Below, one piece after another: positions 8,466 to 18,500 of a stretch of 64,000 nt of DNA. Within the stretch, counting starts at the first letter, position 1, and each line of letters opens with the position of its first letter. The DNA is from Gilvimarinus sp. 2_MG-2023 (GTDB lineage: Bacteria > Pseudomonadota > Gammaproteobacteria > Pseudomonadales > Cellvibrionaceae), in contig NZ_JAUOQM010000044.1 of the NCBI RefSeq assembly GCF_030547685.1, forward strand, positions 1 to 64,000, read 5' to 3'. A program made the position numbers and the translations under genes. A model generated the notes under the pieces. It searched no databases and had not been told where the DNA came from. It worked only from the letters and a program-made list of their open reading frames with translations.

Positions 8466-8921
8466 ATGGCTCGATCGTCTATTCCTAGCCGCACGGCTGT
8501 GGCAGGTCACCCCATCCACCCGATGCTGATTCACTTTCCCGTTGCCGCTTTGGTGGGATTGGTGGCGACCGACTTTGCCTATATATTTACTGGCGATGAG
8601 TTTTGGGCGCGAGCCAGTTTGTGGCTGGCGGGCGTCGGAGCGGTGGGCGGCTGGGCGGCGGGGTTGATTGGTTTGATTGACCTGGTATCGGTGGTGCAAA
8701 TTAGGCGTTTGATAACTGCCTGGAGTCACGCTCTGGTAGCGGTTATGTCGCTCTCTATTGTGACGCTTAACTGGCTGTTGCGCTGCCAGGATATGTTGGC
8801 GTGGGTCAGTCCATGGGGCGTTACCCTGTCTGTCGTGACGGCTGGACTGATTTCGCTGGCTGGAATATTGGGTGGCCAGCTTGTCTACGAGCATGGTGTG
8901 GGGGTTGATACCGACTCCTGA
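8466..8921 (+). CDS. DUF2231 membrane protein
   Basis: A 151-residue polytopic membrane protein with the family hallmark near the N-terminus (AGHPIHPMLIHFP) and about four hydrophobic segments. Function is not established for this family; some members sit beside oxidase or heme genes. It is transcribed away from coxB, with start codons about 16 bases apart or overlapping depending on the coxB start, so each promoter must lie within or against the opposite gene. The conserved HPIHP motif shows that the N-terminus is correctly placed. Confidence 0.8.
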   Translation: MARSSIPSRTAVAGHPIHPMLIHFPVAALVGLVATDFAYIFTGDEFWARASLWLAGVGAVGGWAAGLIGLIDLVSVVQIRRLITAWSHALVAVMSLSIVTLNWLLRCQDMLAWVSPWGVTLSVVTAGLISLAGILGGQLVYEHGVGVDTDS

Positions 8922-8943
8922 GCCATTCGTGATAAGTGCCATA

Positions 8944-9360
8944 TTAGGTGCCACGTAAGGGCTTGGCCAGTACCAGCCAAATAATAGCGGTCATAATGAC
9001 ACCGGCCAGCAGCACTGTGCTGTAGCACCAAAGCGGTAAGTGATTGGGTGGCTGCCGCTCAGCGCGCGCGACCAGCCAGCCAAGTAATAGATGCACAAGC
9101 ACCAGTGCCGCGACTAACAGCAGTTTTGCGATCAGCCAAATATCCCAAATACGATAAAAGCTAAAGACTAACGTGCCAGCGATAATAGCGGCGAGCGCGG
9201 CGGGTGTGGCAATCAGGCTATATACGAAGCGCGGTGGTTGCAGATCTAGTTCGGTGTTAATTGCTGTGCGCTGTTGTGTCATAACCAGCCCCGGCAGGTA
9301 GAGAAGAGCTCCGCACCAGCACAAAAGCGCCGCAATATGGAAAGCTAATAGCCAAGGCAT
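8944..9360 (-). CDS. CopD/HemJ-like small membrane protein
   Basis: A 138-residue protein with four hydrophobic helices and the N-terminal pattern FHIAALLCWCGALLYLPGLV. This resembles the HemJ/CopD superfamily, where a His in helix one and W-x-AGLFYLPRL are typical. It also has a later IWDIWLIAKLLL segment like the WLYMK region of HemJ. Possible roles are heme or copper handling next to the oxidase genes, which is inference. It could instead be an uncharacterised oxidase accessory protein. It lies on the same strand as coxB but is separated from it by the opposite-strand DUF2231 gene. Confidence 0.65.
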   Translation of the reverse strand: MPWLLAFHIAALLCWCGALLYLPGLVMTQQRTAINTELDLQPPRFVYSLIATPAALAAIIAGTLVFSFYRIWDIWLIAKLLLVAALVLVHLLLGWLVARAERQPPNHLPLWCYSTVLLAGVIMTAIIWLVLAKPLRGT

Positions 9361-9735
9361 ATTTGTTACTCGTCCCCCTCTTTGAAAATTGGACCCTGTG
9401 TTCTCGCACTAACTTGCTAGGCACGAGAGAGGTTCGTCAGCGGCTTACTAGCCTACTGAATAGTGAGCATCTAGGCAAAGTGGTGGGTTGGTGTCTGTGA
9501 GCCAGCTAACATTCGAGGCTATTTGCTCTCTAGTGTTGGGGTGTCTTATCAGAGGATAGGTTCGTAGCCTTTTTATAGGCTTTAGTGACAAATTGCCGAC
9601 ATTGTTGCTTTCGCCACAGACGAACATTATTATAACCAACTCTTGGCTAGATCTTGCTTGTTTGCAGCGCCTGGCGCATATTTGCAGCACTCGATCGCCT
9701 ATATAACGTTATTAAGTCGTTTCCCCGGAGAATCG
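9361..9735. other. Divergent intergenic region, no gene seen
   Basis: About 375 bases between the CopD-like gene (minus) and the histidine kinase gene (plus). It must hold both promoters. No clear operator, terminator or RNA gene was recognised. Confidence 0.4.
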
Positions 9736-10977
9736 ATGCAGCCCACACCTGTTTGTAGTGAGGAAGAGCGTTTAAACGCCTTGTACCAGTACGACATTCT
9801 CGATACTCCCACCGATCATGCCTTCGATGAGCTTGCCTCGTTGGCTGCGAACTTGTTTAACGCCCCGATTGCGGTGGTTAACTTCATTGATCGCAACCGC
9901 CAGTGGTTCAAATCGGAAGTTGGCTTAGGCGTTCGCGAAACGCCACTGGAGACTTCGTTTTGCGCTCATGCCTTACTTGAGCAAGACTTACTGGTAGTCC
10001 CGGATACCCGTTGTGATAGCCGTTTTAAGAATAATCCTCTGGTAACCGGCGAGCCACACCTACGCTTTTACGCGGGGGCTTTGTTGCGAGGTGTTACGGG
10101 ACACGCGCTGGGAACCCTATGTATTTTGGATTATCAGGCGCGCGATTTTACCGAGTGTGAGCGTCAGACTTTACGAGTGCTCGCCAATCAAGTGATGTCT
10201 CAGCTGGAGCAGCGGCGGCTGTTTCTGGAATCTGAAAAAGCGCGAGTTGAGCTCGCACGGCTTAACCATCGTCTCCAGGGGCGCGAGCGAAGCAACGATC
10301 AATTTTTGGCGATGATCTCTCATGAGTTGCGCAATCCTTTGTCGTCGCTCACCATGGGGTTGGATTTTCTTGGTTTAAAAGGCAAAAATTTCGATCAAGA
10401 TGTTATTGACTCCATTGAGTCGATGGGGCGTCAAACAAAGCTACTAGTGCGGTTAGTGGATGATCTGCTCGACACATCGCGAATTGCGACCGGTAACATC
10501 TCCTTACAGCGAACGCTGTGTGATATAACGACTATTATTGACGACAGTGTGGCTGCGAATCAAAAGGCTCTGTTACAAAAAAATCAACAGTTTTCCTTAA
10601 CCGTACCAGAGAACACGTTAACCCTTTCCGGGGATCAGGTACGCCTAACTCAATTAGTCACCAACTTACTTGCTAATGCTGTTAGATACACACCTACAAA
10701 TGGCCATGTGCAAATAGAAACGAAAGCCATCGCTGATGATTATATTGAAGTGAGAGTCACTGATAATGGTTGTGGTATTTCCTCTGAGTTTTTAGAGCGT
10801 ATCTTCGACTCTTTTGTGCAGGCGCCCAACGCCTGCGGTCAATTGGGTGGGTTGGGGATTGGTCTACATCTGTGCAAGCATATTGTGCAGTTGCATGGTG
10901 GCACTATTCAGGCCTTCAGTGAAGGAGAAGGCAGGGGTGCGGTATTTGTCATCTTATTGCCTCGCAATCCTAAGTAA
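9736..10977 (+). CDS. GAF-domain sensor histidine kinase, no cognate regulator nearby
   Basis: A soluble kinase of 413 residues. A GAF sensor domain (about 20-165), starting with the common NALYQYDILDTP-x-DHAFDELA pattern, is followed by a HisKA domain with the phosphoacceptor His196 (ISHELRNPL). A HATPase domain follows, with N box (LVTNLLANAVRYTP), G1 (DNGCGIS) and G2 (GLGIGLHLCK). ATG 9736 is preceded by a good GGAG at 9727. No membrane segment is visible. No response regulator lies beside it, so its partner and signal are unknown. It stands alone just upstream of the guanidine operon, but nothing in the sequence links the two. Confidence 0.9.
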   Translation: MQPTPVCSEEERLNALYQYDILDTPTDHAFDELASLAANLFNAPIAVVNFIDRNRQWFKSEVGLGVRETPLETSFCAHALLEQDLLVVPDTRCDSRFKNNPLVTGEPHLRFYAGALLRGVTGHALGTLCILDYQARDFTECERQTLRVLANQVMSQLEQRRLFLESEKARVELARLNHRLQGRERSNDQFLAMISHELRNPLSSLTMGLDFLGLKGKNFDQDVIDSIESMGRQTKLLVRLVDDLLDTSRIATGNISLQRTLCDITTIIDDSVAANQKALLQKNQQFSLTVPENTLTLSGDQVRLTQLVTNLLANAVRYTPTNGHVQIETKAIADDYIEVRVTDNGCGISSEFLERIFDSFVQAPNACGQLGGLGIGLHLCKHIVQLHGGTIQAFSEGEGRGAVFVILLPRNPK

Positions 10978-11223
10978 ACCCAGTATCTTCCGCTGAGATC
11001 CTCCCGAAGTCTTCCATTCCAGCTTACAAACCTATGTGCGTTTTTGGTGCGTCGGGATTTTGCGTGCTCCATCCTTGGGCGTATTTTAGGGAAAAGGCTT
11101 GAGTGGTTGCGGGCCAGAGCGGTAGGTTGCGGTGTGTAGACGGTTGGCACGAAAACTGTAACAAGTTTTGTGTCCGCACTCTTGGTAAGTTAGGACATGC
11201 CTAGTAGGCATCACAATTTGGCA

Positions 11224-11350
11224 ATGGAAAGCTAGGGTTCCGGTTGCACCAACGCAACGACTGGTCCGAGAGCTTTCGACCTTTTTCTATAGCGATTTAA
11301 GTCGCCACGGAGCAGGTTACACGGCGGGACAAAAGCCCGGGAGACGATCG
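11224..11350 (+). promoter_or_regulatory. Guanidine-I riboswitch (ykkC-yxkD leader, subtype 1)
   Basis: The leader of the following operon carries the conserved ykkC blocks in order: CTAGGGTTCCG (about 11232-11242), ACTGGTCCGAGAG (11259-11271) and ACACGGCGGGACAAAAGCCCGGGAGA (11320-11345). The P1 helix is visible: GAAAGCT 11227-11233 pairs with AGCTTTC 11271-11277. Known function of the class: it binds guanidinium and turns expression on. It ends about 60 bases before the first gene. An expression platform was not resolved. It is decisive for reading the downstream 'urea carboxylase' operon as guanidine catabolism. Confidence 0.93.
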
Positions 11351-11406
11351 GCAGAATTTGCCAGGAGTGCTCTATTTTACCGCGTAATTTATGCCGGAGG
11401 CAGGCG

Positions 11407-12447
11407 ATGAAAAAAATAGCCACGCTATTACTGTTACTCTCTTTTTCTTCTTATAGCTCAGCCGCAGATAGCTTTAAGGTTTGTTGGTCTATTTACGTAG
11501 GCTGGATGCCCTGGGGTTACGGTGACGAGCAAAAAATCGTCGACAAGTGGGCTGAGAAATACGATATCGACATTGATGTCGTACAGATCAATGACTACGT
11601 CGAATCCATCAATCAATATACCACCGGCGCTTTTGATGCCTGCGCTATGACCAATATGGATGCCTTAACCATTCCCGCGGCGGGCGGTGTAGATAGCACC
11701 GCTTTAATTGTAGGGGATTTCTCCAATGGTAATGACGGAGTTGTATTAAAAGGCAGTGATTCACTGGCAGATATTAAAGGCCAGCGAGTTAACTTGGTTG
11801 AGCTAAGCGTGTCACATTATTTGCTTGCTCGTGCTCTGGATAGCGTGGGTATGAGTGAGTCAGACGTGACTGTGGTCAATACTTCCGATGCCGATCTAGT
11901 TGCTGTTTATCCAACCAATGGTGTGTCCTCGGTCGTCACCTGGAACCCACTGTTGAGCGAAATTGTGGGTATGCCCGGTGCTAGCAAGGTGTTTGATTCA
12001 TCAAAGATACCGGGTGAGATTATTGACCTAATGGTTGTCAATACTGAGGTGTTGGAGCAAAACCCTGCTCTGGGTAAAGCCCTTACCGGCGCTTGGTATG
12101 AAATCATGGCGACCATGAGTGATTCTGGCGCAAAAGGTACCGCCGCCCGCACCGCTATGGCGAGTGCATCAGGCACCGATCTGGCCGGTTACGAGTCGCA
12201 ACTGGCCAGTACCCAAATGTTTTATCAGCCTACCGATGCCGTGAGCTTTACTCATAGTGACGATCTAAAAGCCACCATGCAGAACGTAGCGGAATTCTCC
12301 TTTGAGCATGGACTCTTGGGTGAAGGGGCTGCGGATGCTGGATTTATCGGTATCGAAACTCCCGCCGGTCTTTACGGTAACCAAAACAATATTAAGCTTC
12401 GTTTTAATCCTACTTATATGCAAATGGCTGCTGACGGCAAGCTGTAA
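11407..12447 (+). CDS. Periplasmic guanidine/urea-type ABC transporter substrate-binding protein
   Basis: A 346-residue exported solute-binding protein with a clear signal peptide (MKKIATLLLLLSFSSYSSAA). It belongs to the NMT1/TauA-like group found with urea-carboxylase operons (features such as CWSIYVGWMPWGYG and GAFDACAMTNMDAL). A strong GGAGG lies just before ATG 11407. As the first gene after the guanidine riboswitch, it very probably captures guanidinium or a related compound. A 7-bp hairpin (GCGGTGT/ACACCGC, 12461-12477) follows the stop without a T-run; it may stabilise the upstream message so that the binding protein outnumbers the permease. Confidence 0.88.
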   Translation: MKKIATLLLLLSFSSYSSAADSFKVCWSIYVGWMPWGYGDEQKIVDKWAEKYDIDIDVVQINDYVESINQYTTGAFDACAMTNMDALTIPAAGGVDSTALIVGDFSNGNDGVVLKGSDSLADIKGQRVNLVELSVSHYLLARALDSVGMSESDVTVVNTSDADLVAVYPTNGVSSVVTWNPLLSEIVGMPGASKVFDSSKIPGEIIDLMVVNTEVLEQNPALGKALTGAWYEIMATMSDSGAKGTAARTAMASASGTDLAGYESQLASTQMFYQPTDAVSFTHSDDLKATMQNVAEFSFEHGLLGEGAADAGFIGIETPAGLYGNQNNIKLRFNPTYMQMAADGKL

Positions 12448-12460
12448 ACCGGTGCGATGA

Positions 12461-12477
12461 GCGGTGTTTTACACCGC
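12461..12477 (+). other. Intra-operon stem-loop after the substrate-binding gene
   Basis: A 7-bp perfect stem with a TTT loop and no T-run, placed between the binding-protein and permease genes. Such loops often protect the 3' end of binding-protein messages. The role here is inferred. Confidence 0.4.
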
Positions 12478-12506
12478 CCAAACTCCTCTATAGTTGGGAT
12501 ACTTAC

Positions 12507-13322
12507 ATGAAACGATTAATCAACCAACAACCATCAAGAGTGTGGGGCGTTGCATTATCGCTGCTGCCCTTTGCAATTTTACTGCTGATGTATGTGTTGG
12601 CCTCTGATGCCCGATTGGCAGAAAACCCACAAGACAAACTGCTGCCAAGCTTTGAGCAAATGGGCGATGCTATTTATCGGCTGGCTTTTGAGCCAAGCCG
12701 GCGCACAGGGGAATACTTATTTTGGCAAGATACGCTCAGTAGCTTGACGCGCTTAGGCTTAGGGATGTTAATTGCCGCATCGCTGGGGCTTGTGTTTGGT
12801 TTAAGCACCGGCGCTTTTCCTATGGTTTACTCAGGCGTTGCGCCTTTGGTCACCGTTGCTTCGCTGATTCCGCCCATGGCAATACTGCCGATACTTTTTA
12901 TTGTATTTGGTCTGGGTGAAGTTTCCAAAGTAGCCCTGATTGCTATCGGCATCACCCCGTTTATTGCTCGTGATATTCAAAAGCGTTGCTTAGAAATCCC
13001 CCGGGAACAACTCGTTAAAGCTCAGACATTAGGGGCTAATAGTGGCCAAATATTATTGCGAGTTTTGCTGCCGCAGTTAATGCCGCGTTTGATTGATGCC
13101 GTGCGTCTATCGCTCGGCAGTGCCTGGCTATTTTTAATTGCCGCCGAGGCTATTGCCTCCACCGATGGCCTAGGTTACCGGGTATTCTTGGTGCGCCGCT
13201 ACTTATCTATGGATGTGATCTTGCCTTACGTGGCTTGGATTGCACTGCTGGCTTTTGTTATTGACTTTGTACTGCGAAAAGTCAGCTTATGGGCCTTCCC
13301 TTGGCAGGAGAGTCGCTCATGA
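12507..13322 (+). CDS. ABC transporter permease (BPD_transp_1) of the guanidine operon
   Basis: A 271-residue inner-membrane permease with about six helices. The cytoplasmic coupling (EAA) loop lies near residues 160-185 (LVKAQTLGANSGQILLRVLLP). It belongs to the TauC/SsuC-like permease group that accompanies urea-carboxylase-associated transporters. Its last four bases (ATGA) overlap the ATPase start, so the two are translationally coupled. With the upstream binding protein and downstream ATPase it forms a complete importer. Confidence 0.88.
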   Translation: MKRLINQQPSRVWGVALSLLPFAILLLMYVLASDARLAENPQDKLLPSFEQMGDAIYRLAFEPSRRTGEYLFWQDTLSSLTRLGLGMLIAASLGLVFGLSTGAFPMVYSGVAPLVTVASLIPPMAILPILFIVFGLGEVSKVALIAIGITPFIARDIQKRCLEIPREQLVKAQTLGANSGQILLRVLLPQLMPRLIDAVRLSLGSAWLFLIAAEAIASTDGLGYRVFLVRRYLSMDVILPYVAWIALLAFVIDFVLRKVSLWAFPWQESRS

Positions 13323-14095
13323 TTGACATTCAAAATGTTTGGAAGCGTTACGGTGACAGCGTTATTTTGGAAGACATTAATGCCTCGGTCAAAGAAGGCG
13401 AGTTCGTCACTTTAGTGGGGGCCTCCGGCTGCGGCAAAAGCACTTTCTTGCGTATGTTGTTGGGTACTGATATTCCCAGTAAAGGGGAAATACTACTGGA
13501 TGGTAAGCCCATACTTGATGAGCCCGACTCTGAGCGCGGTGTGGTTTTTCAGCAGTATTCGGTATTTCCCCACATGAGTGTACTGGAAAATGTCACTATT
13601 GCTCGCGCTTTTGAGGGCTCCGTTTTAGGGTTTTTGTGGGGCGCTCGCAAACGCGCCGCCCGTGAAGAAGCAATGACCATGCTTGAAACGGTAGGCTTGG
13701 CGCACATGGCGGATCGCTACCCCGATGAATTGTCTGGCGGTATGCGCCAGCGCTTAGCGATCGCCCAGGCGCTTATCCTGAAACCTCGTATTTTACTGCT
13801 CGACGAACCCTTTGGTGCACTTGACCCAGGCATCCGTGCGGATATGCACAAATTGGTGTTGTCCTTGTGGCGCAAGCACAAACTCACCGTATTTATGGTG
13901 ACGCACGATTTGGCTGAAGGCTTTCACCTTGGTACGCGTTTGTGGGTTTTCGACAAGCTGCGTGTTGATCCGCAAGCGCCCAACAGTTATGGCGCCGGCA
14001 TTACTTATGACTTGCCCGTGGGGGCCTGTGAGCCGGAGTTACTGGAAAAAATTGATAGTGGCCTGAATAGTACGGGCCAGGAGTTAAGCGAATGA
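13319..14095 (+). CDS. ABC transporter ATP-binding protein of the guanidine operon
   Basis: A 258-residue ATPase. Walker A (GASGCGKST), Q-loop (FQQYSVFPHMS), signature (LSGGMRQRLAIA), Walker B (ILLLDEPFGALD) and the switch His (MVTHD) are all intact. ATG 13319 is chosen over an upstream in-frame ATG because it overlaps the permease stop by four bases and follows GGCAGGAG at a suitable distance. The end likewise overlaps the next start by four bases (ATGA). It powers uptake by the permease encoded immediately upstream. Confidence 0.92.
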   Translation: MIDIQNVWKRYGDSVILEDINASVKEGEFVTLVGASGCGKSTFLRMLLGTDIPSKGEILLDGKPILDEPDSERGVVFQQYSVFPHMSVLENVTIARAFEGSVLGFLWGARKRAAREEAMTMLETVGLAHMADRYPDELSGGMRQRLAIAQALILKPRILLLDEPFGALDPGIRADMHKLVLSLWRKHKLTVFMVTHDLAEGFHLGTRLWVFDKLRVDPQAPNSYGAGITYDLPVGACEPELLEKIDSGLNSTGQELSE

Positions 14096-14802
14096 ATCAT
14101 TACCAAACCACAATAGCACCGGGTGGCCATTGGTCCTTGGAGTTGCGCCGTGGCACTGTGTTGCGATTGCAAGATCTCGATGGCAATGGCAATGCCGGTG
14201 TACTGTTTTACAACTCGCGTAATTTACTTGAGCGCTACAACGCGCCGGATACGCTTAAGTGTCAGCACACCTTTAAGTTAACGCGGGGCAATTGTTTGTA
14301 TTCTGATATGGGGCGGATTTTTGCCTCAATCATTGAAGATGATTTAGGTTGGCACGATACCGTGTGCGGCAATAGCCACGCCAGTCATATTGAAGATCGT
14401 TGGGGCGCACGCGATTATCAAACCGATCGCAACGATTGGCGCCAGAATGGTTACGATGCATTTTTAGTCGAACAGGCAAAGTACGGGCTGAACGCTGCCG
14501 ACTTGGCTGCCAATATTAATGTATTTAGTAAAGTGGTCACCGACAGCGAAGGCAATATGAGTTTAGTGGACAATCACAGCCCAGCCGGCAGTGAAATTGC
14601 TTTGCGCATTGAAATGGATTGTCTGGTTCTGATTCACGCCTGTCCCCATCCGTTAAACCAGTCCCCCGAGTACCCGCGCTGCAGAATCGGCGTCTCGCTA
14701 GGCTTGGCAGAGCCTATGACTGAGGAGGATGTGTGTCTCAATCATTGTGACGAAAATGGGCGCGGCTTTGCCAACAATGCGCTCTACCATTTAGGCGCTT
14801 GA
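14092..14802 (+). CDS. Carboxyguanidine deiminase subunit (urea carboxylase-associated protein 2 type)
   Basis: A 236-residue protein of the DUF1989 / urea carboxylase-associated protein 2 group. Recognisable blocks are [34 protein letters not shown] and [11 protein letters not shown]. In guanidine-degrading bacteria the two associated proteins form carboxyguanidine deiminase (CgdAB), which converts carboxyguanidine to allophanate plus ammonia. I do not assign which subunit letter applies. It overlaps the ATPase stop by four bases. Its pairing with the next gene and the upstream guanidine riboswitch makes this role much more likely than true urea metabolism. Confidence 0.88.
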   Translation: MNHYQTTIAPGGHWSLELRRGTVLRLQDLDGNGNAGVLFYNSRNLLERYNAPDTLKCQHTFKLTRGNCLYSDMGRIFASIIEDDLGWHDTVCGNSHASHIEDRWGARDYQTDRNDWRQNGYDAFLVEQAKYGLNAADLAANINVFSKVVTDSEGNMSLVDNHSPAGSEIALRIEMDCLVLIHACPHPLNQSPEYPRCRIGVSLGLAEPMTEEDVCLNHCDENGRGFANNALYHLGA

Positions 14803-14812
14803 GGAGAATATT

Positions 14813-15454
14813 ATGATTAAACACAGCGAACGTGTAGCCGACACTGCCAAAAGCCGCGCGCAGGTCGATGCTGGAGATTACTTTTTAGAGACGTTAAAAG
14901 CCGGGCAGGTGATGCGCATTCTCGATATAGAGGGTAATCAAGCTGCCGATACTTTGTTTTTTTGTGCCGATGACCCAGCTGAGCGCTACAGTGCAACCGA
15001 CACCATTCGCGAGCAGGGCAACGTGTACCTCACCGCGGGGTCAATATTGCGCACGACCCGTAACCGCCCAATGTTAGAGATCGTTGCCGATACTTGCGGC
15101 CGACATGACACGCTTGGTGGCGCCTGCGCGACCGAAAGCAATACCGTGCGTTACGATTTGGAAAAACGCTGTATGCACGCGTGCCGAGACAGTTGGATGC
15201 TGGCCATTGCCGAGCACCCGGAAACCGGCCTGAATAAACGCGACATTGGCCATAATATCAATTTTTTTATGAATGTCCCCGTTACCGAGCAAGGTGAGCT
15301 GACCTTTGCCGATGGTATCTCTGGTGCAGGCAAGTACGTAGAGTTTAAAGCGCTGGTAGATACCATCGTTTTAATTTCAAATTGCCCGCAATTGAACAAC
15401 CCTTGCAATGCATATAACCCAACACCGGTTGAATGCTTGACTTGGGACTCGTAA
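14813..15454 (+). CDS. Carboxyguanidine deiminase subunit (urea carboxylase-associated protein 1 type)
   Basis: A 213-residue DUF1989-family protein and distant relative of the gene before it, sharing the patterns [27 protein letters not shown] and [12 protein letters not shown]. The clustered Cys and His residues fit the metal-binding site expected in this family. It starts 10 bases after the preceding stop behind GAGGAG. Family knowledge: it forms the second CgdAB subunit, acting between the carboxylase and allophanate hydrolase. About 97 bases without clear structure separate it from the carboxylase gene. Confidence 0.88.
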   Translation: MIKHSERVADTAKSRAQVDAGDYFLETLKAGQVMRILDIEGNQAADTLFFCADDPAERYSATDTIREQGNVYLTAGSILRTTRNRPMLEIVADTCGRHDTLGGACATESNTVRYDLEKRCMHACRDSWMLAIAEHPETGLNKRDIGHNINFFMNVPVTEQGELTFADGISGAGKYVEFKALVDTIVLISNCPQLNNPCNAYNPTPVECLTWDS

Positions 15455-15551
15455 TTGAAAATGTACAGCCGAATAGATCAACAGTGAATCAACGACTTCA
15501 GTGGACGGCCACTGTCGTATAACAAAGCGGGACGACCCGTAACGGACCAGT

Positions 15552-18500
15552 ATGTTTAAAAAAGTTTTGATAGCTAACCGAGGCGCTATTGCCACTCGAA
15601 TTATTCGTACTCTGCGAAAAATGGGCGTGACTTCAGTGGCGGTTTACGCCGAAGTGGATGCCCAGAGCTTGCACGTTCGTCAAGCGGATGAAGCTTACAG
15701 CTTGGGGGAAGGTGGTGCCGCAGACACCTATCTAAATAGCGAAAAGGTACTGGAAATTGCCCGCGCCTGTGGCGCCGAGGCCATTCACCCGGGGTACGGT
15801 TTTCTCAGTGAAAATTCCGCGTTTGTTACCGATTGCGAAGCCGCTGACATTGCTTTTATTGGTCCTACACCGGAACAAATGCAAAGCTTTGGTCTTAAGC
15901 ACCGGGCCCGTGAAATAGCCGCAAACGCGGATGTACCCTTGCCGCCAGGTTCAGGCTTATTAGCGAATATTGAGTCGGCCTGCCAGACGGCGGCCGACAT
16001 TGGCTATCCCGTTATGCTGAAAAGTACCGCTGGCGGCGGGGGCATTGGTATGCAGGTTTGCGAGTCTGAATCTGTACTGCGCGAAGCCTTTAATAAAGTA
16101 AAACAGCTGGGTAAAAATAATTTCGCTGACGATGGCGTCTTTCTAGAAAAGTACATCGCCCGCGCCCGGCACATTGAAGTGCAAGCTTTTGGTGACGGCA
16201 AGGGCGGTGTGTTGGCCATTGGTGAGCGTGATTGCAGTGCTCAGCGTCGCAATCAAAAAGTCATTGAAGAGTGTCCCGCTCCCAATCTACCAGAACCCGT
16301 GCGCCAGCGTTTGTATCGACTGGCCGAAACGTTGCTGTCCAGCGTTCGCTATCGCAATGCGGCGACAGTGGAATATATATACGATGCCGATACCGAGCAG
16401 TGTTATTTTCTGGAAGTGAACACGCGCCTACAGGTCGAGCACGGTGTAACCGAAATGGTTTGGTCGGTGGACTTAGTTCAATGGATGTTACAGCAAGCAG
16501 CGGGTGAATTGCCGCCACTAGAGCAATTGCGCGAAGGCTTAACACCCAGTGGTCACGCCATTCAATTGCGAGTGTATGCCGAAGACCCCTACCGCGATTT
16601 TCAGCCTTGCGCGGGCTTGTTGAGTCATGTTGAACTTCCTACCCCTAGCGATGAGCTGCCGGGGCTGCGCATTGAACATTGGTTGGATAGTGGTATTGAA
16701 GTATCCCCGTTTTTTGACCCCATGCTTGCCAAAATTATTTACTGTGGTGACGATCGCGCTGAGGCGATTCAAGGTTTGCGTAGCACGCTGGATAAAACCC
16801 AGCTCTACGGTATTGAAAGCAACTGCGCCTACTTGCGCCATTTGCTGGACGACAGCGTCATTACTCGCGGCGAAGTCACCACGCGCTATTTGGCTTCGGT
16901 TGACTGGTGCCCGGCTCGCATCGATATTCTACAAGGCGGCACTCAGACCACCATTCAAGATTACCCCGCGCGCGGTGGTTATTGGGATGTAGGCGTTCCG
17001 CCTTCGGGCCCATTTGACAATTACTCCTTTCGCTTAGCCAATGCGCTGTTAGGTAACTTGCCCGATGCCGCCGCACTCGAGATCACCCTGCAGGGGCCAA
17101 CACTGCAATTTAGTACCGCTACTCGTATTTTAGTCGCCGGTGCCGAGATTCCTTTAACACTGGATGGTGAGGCCGTGGCCATGTCGACGCCGGTGGATGT
17201 CGCCGCGGGGCAAACCCTGGTAATGGGGCGCATCGAGCGGGGTGCTCGCGCTTATTTGGCTGTGGCCGGCGGTATCGATTGCCCCACTTATTTAGGGTCG
17301 CGTTCGACTTTTACCTTGGGCCAGTTTGGTGGTCATAACGGCCGCGCACTGCGCACCGGCGATGTATTGGCGCTGGGTCAAATGATCGGTGAACCCACCG
17401 CGCAACAGGCGCCTCTGGTTGATATCGGTTCTTCGTGGGAATTGCGGGTGATTTACGGGCCGCACGGCGCACCGGATTTTTTTACCGATGCCGACGTGCA
17501 AACATTTTTTAGCGAACATTGGGAGGTGCATTACAATTCCAGCCGCACCGGTGTACGTTTGATTGGCCCTAAGCCCGAGTGGGCACGTCAAAGTGGCGGT
17601 GAGGCCGGTATGCACCCGTCTAATATTCACGATAACGCTTACGCCTTTGGTACGGTAGATTTTACCGGTGATATGCCAGTTATTCTTGGCCCCGATGGCC
17701 CGTCATTGGGCGGCTTTGTTTGCCCTGCCACCGTAATCACGGCCGATTTATGGAAGCTCGGCCAGCTGCGCGCGGGCGACACCTTGCGTTTTGTGCCGGT
17801 GAGCTATGCCGATGCGGTGGTCGCTGAGCAACAGCAGCAGGCATTGTTTGTCGATAATAGCGCTCAGGTTGCCACAACCAACCCGGCGCCCATTGATCTG
17901 AATGAATTACCCTCTCCCATTGTGCAGCGTCTTAGTGCTGCGGAGGTAGGTGACGAGGTAGTGTATCGTTTGGCGGGCGACCATTTTCTATTGGTGGAGT
18001 ACGGCCCGCTCGAGCTTGATATTCGTTTGCGTTTTCGCGCGCACGCCTTAATGCAAGACTTACAGAAAAATCCGCTGCCGGGTTTGCGTGAATTAACGCC
18101 AGGCATTCGCTCTTTGCAACTGCATTACGATTCACAACAGTTGCCACTCGATAAACTGTTGGCAGAGTTGGCCGAACGTGAGCGCCATTTATCGCAACGG
18201 TTAGACTCACTAACAGTACCCTCGCGTACGGTATGGTTACCGTTAAGTTGGAACGATGAAGCTTGCCAATTGGCGGTGGATAAATATCAACAATCGGTGC
18301 GCGCAAACGCACCTTGGTGCCCCGATAACTTAGAGTTTATTCGCCGTATAAACGGCCTCGATAGTATCGATGACGTAAAACGTATCGTCTTCGATGCCGC
18401 CTATTTGGTCATGGGGTTGGGCGATGTGTATCTCGGTGCGCCCGTGGCCACACCGGTGGACCCGCGCCACCGACTGGTGACCACCAAATACAATCCCGCC

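Noticed and set aside
8450-8954. Long N-terminal extension of coxB on the minus strand
   Set aside because: It is exactly antisense to the DUF2231 gene, is Arg/Gln/His-rich, and would put about 165 odd residues before a lipoprotein signal.
9448-9690. Minus-strand open frame overlapping the kinase gene's upstream region
   Set aside because: Composition not protein-like and no start signals.
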